Of a stretch of 12,120 nt of DNA, positions 1 to 5,296 are shown piece by piece. Positions within the stretch are counted from its first letter, which is position 1, and each line of letters begins with the position of its first letter. The notes under the pieces are model-generated. The model saw nothing but the letters and a program-made list of their open reading frames with translations, was not told the DNA's origin and did no database searches. Origin of the DNA: JBLIOB01 sp047639575. Its GTDB lineage: Bacteria > Bacteroidota > Bacteroidia > Flavobacteriales_D > Parvicellaceae. The translations under genes were made by a program, and so were the position numbers. The DNA is taken from assembly GCA_047639575.1 (NCBI GenBank), contig JBLIOB010000114.1:1-12120 (forward strand), written 5' to 3'.

Positions 1-251
1 GGCAAGATAATTTCTCAAATTTAAACCTGTCTTGTTTTGCTCGAGCGAATGATTTTGTACTTGGACTTGGTTATCGTAATAAGGATGCCTTTTTAGGCAC
101 TGTAGGCTTTGAAGGTGCAAAGATTCGAACTTATTATTCCTATGACCTAACGGTTAGCCGCTTAGGCTCTGGAACTGGCGGATCTCATGAGATTTCGTTA
201 GCTTATAGATTCTGGAAAAAGGCTCCTCATGATAAATATCTAGAGTTTTAG
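1..251 (+). CDS. PorP/SprF-family T9SS outer-membrane protein, C-terminal fragment
   Basis: This is the last ~82 codons of a gene whose start lies before the window; the open frame runs from base 3 to the TAG at 249-251. The peptide has alternating beta-strand character and ends in SHEISLAYRFW plus a short polar tail, which is typical of the last strand of PorP/SprF-type outer-membrane proteins of Bacteroidota. Family members are T9SS accessory proteins; SprF-like ones are needed for export of partner proteins carrying type B C-terminal domains, and usually lie next to the partner gene. The stop overlaps by 4 bp the stop of the convergent gene on the other strand, which itself is a type B domain protein. 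The family call rests on the C-terminal motif and context only. Confidence 0.7.
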   Translation, partial: QDNFSNLNLSCFARANDFVLGLGYRNKDAFLGTVGFEGAKIRTYYSYDLTVSRLGSGTGGSHEISLAYRFWKKAPHDKYLEF

Positions 252-631
252 AGAAGTAAGTTCACTTCCCCGGCCATATCATACTTGTTATCAATCGTGT
301 CTAAAGCAGTTAGTTTCCATGTATAAATTCCGCTCTGTGGAACTCTACCAGCAATCCTTCCATCCCAAGATGGATAAAGTTGATCCGAGTTATAAATAAG
401 CTGGCTTTTACTATAAATGCTGAAAGAGCATTGATCAATTCCAATCATAAGAGGGCTAAAAAACTCATTCACGTTGTCACCATCAGGAGTAAAAGATGAT
501 GGTAGATAAATTGAGCTTACCAAAATGCCGTCCACTTCGAAATAGTGTGAATTGGCACTTTGATTCAATGGAGTTTCCTGTTGACAGGCGAATAGAATTA
601 AAATGAGTGTTATGGGAATGAGTCTTTTCAT
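248..631 (-). CDS. Small lipoprotein consisting of a T9SS type B (gliding-motility) C-terminal domain
   Basis: 127 residues. A lipoprotein signal peptide ends in LFAC (Cys16), followed by about 25 unremarkable residues. From residue ~42 the rest matches the gliding motility-associated (CHU_C, type B sorting) domain: LPSSFTPDGDNVNEFF at 43-58, an FSIYSKSQLIYNS strand pair at 70-82, YPSWDGR at 86-92, PQSGIYTWKL at 98-107 and a closing GEVNLLL. This domain normally sits at the end of very large secreted adhesins and directs them through T9SS. Here there is essentially no cargo. The gene is convergent with the PorP/SprF-like gene. A near-palindrome at 661-676 lies ~38 bp before its ATG. It may be a T9SS surface lipoprotein or a structural tail domain working alone; no function is established from the sequence. 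Confidence 0.75.
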   Translation of the reverse strand: MKRLIPITLILILFACQQETPLNQSANSHYFEVDGILVSSIYLPSSFTPDGDNVNEFFSPLMIGIDQCSFSIYSKSQLIYNSDQLYPSWDGRIAGRVPQSGIYTWKLTALDTIDNKYDMAGEVNLLL

Positions 632-660
632 GGTATTTATATAACAATTTGAAGACTGGA

Positions 661-676
661 TTTGTTACACAACACA
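661..676. promoter_or_regulatory. Near-palindromic site, second copy of the candidate Crp/Fnr operator
   Basis: TTTGTT-ACAC-AACACA: arms of six with one mismatch around a 4-nt spacer. The first 14 bases are identical to the perfect palindrome at 3501-3516 in front of the persulfide dioxygenase gene, and the match extends by one A on the left. Its centre is about 38 bp upstream of the start of the type B lipoprotein gene (minus strand), a position compatible with an activator site. Function is inferred only from symmetry, repetition and position. Confidence 0.35.
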
Positions 677-694
677 GCTGCTGGCCACAGCAGC
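677..694 (-). terminator. GC-rich hairpin downstream of the SUMF1-like gene
   Basis: Perfect 7-bp arms GCTGCTG / CAGCAGC around the 4-nt loop GCCA, standing out from an AT-rich surrounding. It begins 15 bp after the stop of the minus-strand SUMF1-like gene, so it may end that transcript. No run of T follows on the minus strand (only TGTGTTGTGT), so it is not a textbook intrinsic terminator. It directly abuts the near-palindrome at 661-676. Confidence 0.35.
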
Positions 695-708
695 ACACTT
701 CTAAGATT

Positions 709-1626
709 CTATTTTTCAATCAGTTTCACCCAATATCTAAACCCAATTAACACATCTCCTGTTTCGTATTTCTGTTCTTTATTCTTTAAGATCTCGCTTG
801 CATAAATCTCATAATGCCCGCCTTTGGCGACACCTTCTACTTCTGTCATTTCAGCTACATTACCTAATAGATTATAAAAGCCATTAACGTCCGGCATATA
901 AGAGGTCACTCCCACCGGTCCTTTTAACGTTCCGTACATTTTTAGCCTTCCTGCCGATGCAGCGCAATTTGCTGAACCTTTAAAATTATAAAGAAAGCAT
1001 CCTGAAGTATTTGCGCTATCCCCTACTACTGTTAGGTTTCCTTCTTTATCTTTCACACTTCGTCTAGCCTCTATTGCATTTTGGATTAACGTATCATACA
1101 TTGCCACCGAAACCAATGAAACTTGGTGGTAATACTCTCGATCCCCTTCTGGATCCCTAAATTCATCGAGCTTTATACCTTTCCATTTAAGAAATTTATT
1201 TACATCCGAATAAGCTAAACCTGTTAACGGCATGCTCAAAAGGTTTTCGTAGTCTTTCTTTTTCTTCTCTTCTTTTGTTAAGTACAATGGAAACGACACA
1301 ATTGATGTCTGCCATTTTGCTTTAGCATCAAAATCACCGGGCCAAGTTCGTTTGAAGATTTCATATATCGGTTTGTTTATATCCGCTATTGAATCTGGAA
1401 ACATTGAAGACACATCAAATTCCTCGTCTGATTCCCAGTCTTCTATGTGAAGATCAAAAATATAACTGAACCAATCAGATATACTAACTTCTGTTTGCTT
1501 TATAAAAGTGGTTCGATCCTGTTTTAAACATTCATAAACGCTCACTTTTTCAAGCGGATCAGTTTCTTGTGCATACATTGAAAAGCTCGTCACAAAAGCC
1601 AAAAACAGTAGGGTTATTTTATTCAT
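709..1626 (-). CDS. Secreted SUMF1/FGE-like (GldK/GldJ-type fold) protein without catalytic cysteines
   Basis: 305 residues with a cleavable signal peptide ending near SMYAQ (residues 1-20). TEVSISDWFSYI (45-56) resembles the 'hosts/TEVS' opening of formylglycine-generating-enzyme-like domains. PLTGLAYSDVNKFLKWKG (133-150) is the conserved substrate-groove segment, and NGFYNLLGNVAEMT (248-261) with AKGGHYE (267-273) and IGFRYWVKL (294-302) form the C-terminal core. The active cysteine pair of true FGE is absent: no Cys follows residue 221, and the KGG strand continues without one. The usual YRLPTEAEWE block also looks replaced. This suggests a structural member, as in the T9SS/gliding lipoproteins GldJ and GldK, but this one has no lipobox. 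A GC hairpin follows the stop. An 86-bp spacer separates it from the rhodanese gene upstream, so it may have its own promoter. Confidence 0.7.
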   Translation of the reverse strand: MNKITLLFLAFVTSFSMYAQETDPLEKVSVYECLKQDRTTFIKQTEVSISDWFSYIFDLHIEDWESDEEFDVSSMFPDSIADINKPIYEIFKRTWPGDFDAKAKWQTSIVSFPLYLTKEEKKKKDYENLLSMPLTGLAYSDVNKFLKWKGIKLDEFRDPEGDREYYHQVSLVSVAMYDTLIQNAIEARRSVKDKEGNLTVVGDSANTSGCFLYNFKGSANCAASAGRLKMYGTLKGPVGVTSYMPDVNGFYNLLGNVAEMTEVEGVAKGGHYEIYASEILKNKEQKYETGDVLIGFRYWVKLIEK

Positions 1627-1712
1627 GGAATTAAGTTAGTCGAAATCAGCTAACTGGGAAAACAATTCTCGTTTATACTCGCGTATTACGCAAACACATT
1701 AGACTCTTTTAA

Positions 1713-2012
1713 TTAACTCAGTTTTTGCCAGCGACCAGCATTGTAAGCTGTGATTTTATTTGAAGATAAAAGTGCTTTAGCTTGACCAGCTCTTGCTCCA
1801 GATCGACAAACCAATATCACGGTTTTACCTTTTAGTGATTTAAGCTCTAATCCAAGGCTTTGCAGTGGCATGTTGATACTATTTGGCGCATGACCAGTTT
1901 CAAACTCAGCTTTACTCCTTACGTCAACAATGACGGCTCCATTCACAATAAGCTCTGCATAGTCAATTTCTGGACTTCCTAAAGACTCCTTCAATTTCGT
2001 GAAAATTCCCAT
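1713..2012 (-). CDS. Single-domain rhodanese-like sulfurtransferase
   Basis: 99 residues from the chosen start MGIFTKLK. The chain VIVDVRSKAEFETGHAPNSINMP (residues 28-49) is the rhodanese N-terminal signature. The active loop C69-R-S-G-A-R74 has the catalytic cysteine followed by an arginine-containing six-residue cradle. It therefore should carry persulfide sulfur, and is probably cytoplasmic, as no signal peptide is seen. An ATG 36 bp further upstream is also open, but it would overlap the preceding gene by 19 bp and add a poorly conserved 12-residue tail. With the chosen ATG the spacer to the dioxygenase stop is 17 bp, so the two are almost surely co-transcribed. Likely role: accept or deliver sulfur for the adjacent persulfide dioxygenase. 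The exact donor and acceptor (glutathione, other thiols, thiosulfate) cannot be read from the sequence. Confidence 0.9.
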   Translation of the reverse strand: MGIFTKLKESLGSPEIDYAELIVNGAVIVDVRSKAEFETGHAPNSINMPLQSLGLELKSLKGKTVILVCRSGARAGQAKALLSSNKITAYNAGRWQKLS

Positions 2013-2029
2013 TTTGTATATTTTATATG

Positions 2030-3460
2030 TTAAACTGTACTTGAACAAACGTCTTGGCTAATAGCAGCATCGGTGTTTTTAATGGCATCAAAGCCACCTA
2101 CTATATCTACCACATTGTGAATCCCTCTTGATTTCAAGATAGAATTCGCAATCATTGAACGGTATCCTCCCGCACAATGCAAATAATTTTTCTCCATCAT
2201 AGAGTAACTATTAATATGATCGTTAATTTGATTTAACGGAGTATTAATGCTACTCAAAACATGCTCAGACTGATATTCAACTTCTTTTCTAACGTCAAAT
2301 ACATTCAGGTACTTTGCTTTATTCAAAATAGAAAAATCTGAAGATGAGATGGTCTCTATCGAATCAATTTCTTTCCCTGCTGCCTTCCAACTTTCAAACC
2401 CACCCTCCAAATAACCTAGAACATTATCAAAGCCTACTCTGGAAAGCCTAGTTAGTACCTCTTCTAACCTATCTTCGTCAGTAACCAATAAAATTGGCTG
2501 TTCTATATCTTGAAGTAATGTTCCTACCCAAGGAGCAAATCCTCCGTCTACACCAATAAAAATTGATCTAGGGATATGCGCTTTAGCGAAATCATTCTCA
2601 TGACGAACATCAATAACGATTGTTTCTACTTTATTTGCCAATGTTTCAAACCACTCGGCATTAAGTGCGTTTGCACCATTTTCTATAACTTTTTCGACAT
2701 CTTGATATCCCTCTTTATTCAACTTTACATTAAGCGGGAAATATGCAGGTGGAGCTAATAATCCATCCGTTACTTCTTTAATGAACTCTGCCTTACTCAT
2801 GTCTTCCCGCAGAGCATAGTTTGTTTTCTTTTGATCACCTATGGTACCAGTTGTTTCTTTGCTCATTCTTTTACCACAAGCTGATCCTGCCCCATGTCCG
2901 GGTAGTACAATTGTATGATCTGGTAAAGTCATAATCTTATTCCGGAGGCTATTAAAAAGAATTCCAGCCAAATCCTCTTGAGTCATATTAGCTGCTTTTT
3001 GCGCAAGATCTGGCCTACCTACATCGCCTAAAAACAAGGTGTCACCACTAAAAATTGAATGCGCTGTTCCGTTTTCATCTAGAAGCAGATACGATGTACT
3101 TTCCATTGTGTGCCCGGGTGTATGTAGTACCCGAATTTTTACATCACCTAATTGAAACTCCTGCAGGTCCTCGGCAATAATTACCTCAAAATTAGGATCT
3201 GCGTTAGGCCCATAAATAATTGGCGCGCCTGTCTTTTCAGATAATGTTACATGTCCGCTTACAAAATCAGCATGAAAGTGCGTTTCGAAAATATACTTTA
3301 TAGTTACATTTCGTCTTGCAGCTAAGTCGATATATGGTTGCACCTCTCTTAAAGGGTCTATAATAGCTGCCTCTCCATTGCTTTCAATATAATATGCTCC
3401 CTGTGAAAGACAACCTGTGTAAATTTGTTCAACTTTCAGTACACGCTTCTTTTGATTCAT
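2030..3460 (-). CDS. Persulfide dioxygenase-sulfurtransferase: MBL domain plus two rhodanese domains (CstB-like)
   Basis: 476 residues. Residues 8-~235 form an ETHE1-type metallo-beta-lactamase-fold domain: THFHADFVSGH (60-70), PGHTMEST (115-122), FSGDTLFLGDVGRPD (137-151) and PGHGAGSACGK (187-197). By the ETHE1 structure the mononuclear Fe(II) would be held by His61, His117 and Asp140. Residues ~265-370 are a rhodanese domain whose cysteine position reads LLVTDEDR, so it is catalytically dead. Residues ~375-465 are a second rhodanese domain with an intact loop C429-A-G-G-Y-R434. This order (dioxygenase, inactive rhodanese, active rhodanese) is that of staphylococcal CstB, which oxidises persulfides and forms thiosulfate; as I recall, Cys195 matches a conserved MBL-domain cysteine of CstB. 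No signal peptide, so cytosolic. Followed after 17 bp by a rhodanese gene. A -7 box and a palindrome precede the start. Confidence 0.88.
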   Translation of the reverse strand: MNQKKRVLKVEQIYTGCLSQGAYYIESNGEAAIIDPLREVQPYIDLAARRNVTIKYIFETHFHADFVSGHVTLSEKTGAPIIYGPNADPNFEVIIAEDLQEFQLGDVKIRVLHTPGHTMESTSYLLLDENGTAHSIFSGDTLFLGDVGRPDLAQKAANMTQEDLAGILFNSLRNKIMTLPDHTIVLPGHGAGSACGKRMSKETTGTIGDQKKTNYALREDMSKAEFIKEVTDGLLAPPAYFPLNVKLNKEGYQDVEKVIENGANALNAEWFETLANKVETIVIDVRHENDFAKAHIPRSIFIGVDGGFAPWVGTLLQDIEQPILLVTDEDRLEEVLTRLSRVGFDNVLGYLEGGFESWKAAGKEIDSIETISSSDFSILNKAKYLNVFDVRKEVEYQSEHVLSSINTPLNQINDHINSYSMMEKNYLHCAGGYRSMIANSILKSRGIHNVVDIVGGFDAIKNTDAAISQDVCSSTV

Positions 3461-3464
3461 ATTA

Positions 3465-3472
3465 CAAAACTA
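3465..3472 (-). promoter_or_regulatory. Bacteroidota-type -7 box of the persulfide dioxygenase gene
   Basis: TAGTTTTG on the minus strand fits TAnnTTTG exactly. Only four bases (TAAT) separate it from the ATG, so the transcript would begin at or next to the start codon. No TTTG-like -33 element is visible at the usual spacing, but the palindrome at 3501-3516 lies just upstream, as expected for an activator-dependent promoter. Confidence 0.5.
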
Positions 3473-3500
3473 CAAAGTGGTTTTTTCTCCCACAGTAGCA

Positions 3501-3516
3501 TTTGTTACACAACAAA
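3501..3516. promoter_or_regulatory. Palindromic candidate operator upstream of the persulfide dioxygenase
   Basis: TTTGTT-ACAC-AACAAA is a perfect 6+6 inverted repeat with a 4-nt spacer, the same overall geometry as Fnr/Crp-family sites (two half-sites one helical turn apart). Its centre is ~48 bp upstream of the ATG and ~40 bp upstream of the centre of the -7 box. The gene immediately upstream encodes a Crp/Fnr protein, the natural candidate to bind it. A near copy is at 661-676. Binding is inference. Confidence 0.45.
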
Positions 3517-3554
3517 AAGAGACGAGATCTTGTTTAATTGAAGGTAAACTGATG

Positions 3555-4187
3555 TTAAAAACTTAAGAGCTGAATTCGATTTCGAAAAAGTTTGATTTCA
3601 CCTTGCTTTTCCATAACCTTTAGAATCCTAGAAATTACAACTCTAGATGTATGCAAATCATGTGCAATTTCCTGATGAGTTAAATCTAAAGTGGTATCAC
3701 CGGTAATCTTGACCTTGTCATTCAAGAACTTTAACACCCTTTCACTCATATTGTCAAATGCCAAGCTGTCTATTGCAGAAAGCATTTCAGAAAGTCTGCT
3801 ATTGTAACTTTCGAACACAAACGATTTCCAGGATTGGTATTTAGAAATCCATTCACTCATGAACTGAACGGGTATCATTATTAACTCGGTATCTTGTTCT
3901 GCGATGGCTCTGATTTCACTCTTTGATTCACCCATGCAACAAGTCATAGTCATAGCACATGTATCCCCTCTTTCTAGATAGTAGAGTAATAGTTCATCTC
4001 CATCATCATCTTCTCTCATTATTTTAATCGATCCAGAAAGTAATAAGGGCATATGCTTTACATAATCTCCAATGTTAATTAACTGATCATCAGCAATTAC
4101 AGATTTAATAAAACCTTCTTGAAGAATTTCATCAAGAAGTTCTTGCTCAAATAGGAAACCATAACCTTCTTCCAATTTTTCTTTCAT
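3555..4187 (-). CDS. Crp/Fnr-family transcriptional regulator with a C-x5-CC motif
   Basis: 210 residues. The N-terminal cyclic-nucleotide-binding-like beta-roll spans ~20-135, and a long dimer helix (~118-150) follows. The C-terminal winged helix is at ~150-208: LTHQEIAHDLHTSRVVISRILK (169-190) is the helix-turn-helix, aligning with the SRETVGRIL recognition helix of Crp but with Val in place of the base-reading Glu181. In the beta-roll, GDTCAMTMTCCMGESKSEI (74-92) holds Cys77, Cys83 and Cys84 where a Crp would have its cAMP-binding loop. It lacks the Fnr N-terminal Fe-S cysteines. I recall this CAMTxTCCM type as a Bacteroidota group often beside rhodanese and MBL genes. The adjacent dioxygenase and rhodanese make thiol or persulfide sensing a reasonable hypothesis. 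The 94-bp gap to the dioxygenase holds the candidate operator. Start ATG is preceded by AAAAGAAG, a weak purine-rich site. Confidence 0.88.
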   Translation of the reverse strand: MKEKLEEGYGFLFEQELLDEILQEGFIKSVIADDQLINIGDYVKHMPLLLSGSIKIMREDDDGDELLLYYLERGDTCAMTMTCCMGESKSEIRAIAEQDTELIMIPVQFMSEWISKYQSWKSFVFESYNSRLSEMLSAIDSLAFDNMSERVLKFLNDKVKITGDTTLDLTHQEIAHDLHTSRVVISRILKVMEKQGEIKLFRNRIQLLSF

Positions 4188-4217
4188 CTTCTTTTAACTT
4201 TGTTTTCTAAACGGCCC

Positions 4218-4225
4218 CAAAAATA
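4218..4225 (-). promoter_or_regulatory. -7 box upstream of the Crp/Fnr gene
   Basis: TATTTTTG on the minus strand matches TAnnTTTG exactly and lies 30 bp before the ATG of the Crp/Fnr gene, giving a leader of about 25 nt. No clear TTTG at -33 is seen; a cluster of palindromes (4267-4308) lies 40-80 bp further upstream. Confidence 0.5.
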
Positions 4226-4266
4226 TATGCTAATTATTTTAGATGAAAATAGAAAGTGCCGGTATT

Positions 4267-4308
4267 TCAAATATTTGAGATTAACTTGAAATGTCTTGAA
4301 GTTAATCT
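4267..4308. promoter_or_regulatory. Cluster of two perfect dyads between uspA and the Crp/Fnr gene
   Basis: TCAAATATTTGA (4267-4278) is a perfect 12-bp palindrome. Sharing its final A, an inverted repeat AGATTAACTT (4278-4287) ... AAGTTAATCT (4299-4308) has perfect 10-bp arms around an 11-nt spacer. They lie ~100-140 bp downstream of the uspA stop and ~42-83 bp upstream of the Crp/Fnr -7 box, in a 219-bp intergenic region with no other strong feature. They could be regulator sites for the Crp/Fnr promoter, or the longer dyad could end the uspA transcript as a hairpin; the absence of a following T-run on the minus strand argues for a regulator site. Confidence 0.4.
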
Positions 4309-4406
4309 GTGCCTACCATATTATCAGTACAAATTATAAACTTGACAACTTGCAATTTCTTAATTGGAGCTAATATTAACGATTCACAATAATTTCGATC
4401 AAAGAA

Positions 4407-5237
4407 TCACTTTGTTCCCAGCATCAATACAGGGCCTTTTGATTGTTTGATTATTTCAGTTTTCAATTGCTTTGAACCAAACATTCTTTGAAGCATGCTT
4501 TTTGGTTCTGAATAATTACCTAGGCACAACAAGCTGCTTTCGAATTTTGAAATAGAATCTATAATATCATCTGCAATTTCTGTTGGACCCACACGCCTAT
4601 TTCCATTAGCGGTTGGAGCTATATCATAAACCTCCGCACTTTCAATCGATTTAAGCCCTTCCAGTGTATCTTTAAGTCCGTTAGTTTGGACAATTTTCAA
4701 AGTCGAGTTCGTACATTCATTAATCTCTTTCAGTAAATCAAAATTATACTGATTGGCCGGTTGCTCTAAATTAACGAAGCACACTCGAACGTCTTCACTA
4801 AACTCGTGAGCAGCATTTACAAAAAGTACGTCTCCTTTAAAAGTGTTTAATATAAACTGACCCAACTTACCTTTCTTTAAGCTTTTCTCAACGCCCATAA
4901 CGATCAAATCAGGAGCGTAAGAACTTATCTCCTGCTGAATTGAATCCCGTATTGGACCTAACTTGTAATTATAAGAAGTGGCAATGCCTTCTGCTTCAAT
5001 AATTTCTACAATGGAGGAAAAAGTATCCTCTAACTTCATCTTCTTTTTTTGAAGTTCCTGTAGACTAACTGATTGACTTTCACTTTTCACTATATCCCCT
5101 GGTGCAAACGCATTGAAAAGACGTATTTCACAATTCAAGTTTTTAGCCATTGTAATGGTGTACTTGAGTGCCTCATATGAGTGAGTACTTAAGTCCATTA
5201 AAACTAAAATCTTTGTTTTTCTACCTTTTGCGCTCAT
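4407..5237 (-). CDS. Universal stress protein with two UspA domains
   Basis: 276 residues made of two tandem Usp (Rossmann-like) domains: 8-~142, opening with KILVLMDLSTHSYEALKYTI and closing with GDVLFVNA, and ~150-275, closing with KGPVLMLG. In the first domain PDLIVMGVEKSLKKGKLGQF (109-128) takes the place of the nucleotide loop, but the spacing of glycines departs from the canonical G-x2-G-x9-G-S/T. The second domain (LCLGNYSEPKSMLQRMFGS) departs too, so ATP binding is doubtful. Double-domain Usps without a clear ATP loop are common in Bacteroidota. The gene follows the SulP transporter by 37 bp on the same strand and probably shares its transcript. The start codon is TGATGAGC: the TGA overlapping this ATG is out of frame with SulP as it stands, but becomes the SulP stop if one upstream 8-bp repeat unit is removed. 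Confidence 0.85.
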   Translation of the reverse strand: MSAKGRKTKILVLMDLSTHSYEALKYTITMAKNLNCEIRLFNAFAPGDIVKSESQSVSLQELQKKKMKLEDTFSSIVEIIEAEGIATSYNYKLGPIRDSIQQEISSYAPDLIVMGVEKSLKKGKLGQFILNTFKGDVLFVNAAHEFSEDVRVCFVNLEQPANQYNFDLLKEINECTNSTLKIVQTNGLKDTLEGLKSIESAEVYDIAPTANGNRRVGPTEIADDIIDSISKFESSLLCLGNYSEPKSMLQRMFGSKQLKTEIIKQSKGPVLMLGTK

Positions 5238-5272
5238 CAGATCATAGATTCAGGTATATTTTCCTTGGTTTC

Positions 5273-5296
5273 CTTCAGTTCTTCAGTTCTTCAGTT
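5273..5296. repeat. Three perfect tandem copies of an 8-bp unit across the SulP stop codon
   Basis: CTTCAGTT on the + strand (AACTGAAG in the sense of the gene) is repeated three times without mismatch at 5273-5280, 5281-5288 and 5289-5296. The SulP stop TGA (5277-5275) lies in the last sense copy. Because 8 is not a multiple of 3, gain or loss of a unit changes the C-terminal frame. With two copies the frame continues for 11 more residues than now, with the tail reading KETEELKETKENIPESMI, and stops at TGA 5239-5237, overlapping the uspA ATG by one base. Confidence 0.85.

Noticed and set aside
483..719. Minus-strand open frame overlapping the type B lipoprotein
   Set aside because: Shadow frame with cysteine- and histidine-rich sequence of no family character, crossing the hairpin at 677-694 and the 3' end of the SUMF1-like gene.
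1634..1655. Inverted repeat AGTTAG...CTAACT before the SUMF1-like gene
   Set aside because: Six-bp AT-rich arms with a 10-nt spacer are expected by chance in this composition, and no promoter box lies near it.
1681..1691. Palindrome GCGTATTACGC after the rhodanese gene
   Set aside because: Arms of five with a one-base centre cannot form a hairpin loop, and there is no T-run or partner site; too short to call.
2013..2048. Upstream ATG that would lengthen the rhodanese by 12 residues
   Set aside because: It would overlap the dioxygenase gene by 19 bp and adds a tail outside the rhodanese fold; the ATG at 2012 fits the operon spacing better.
3265..3267. Phe66 in place of the last His of HxHxDH as a sign that the dioxygenase is inactive
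   Set aside because: In ETHE1-type mononuclear iron enzymes the ligands are the first His, the PGH His and the SGD Asp, all present here; the changed residue is not an iron ligand.
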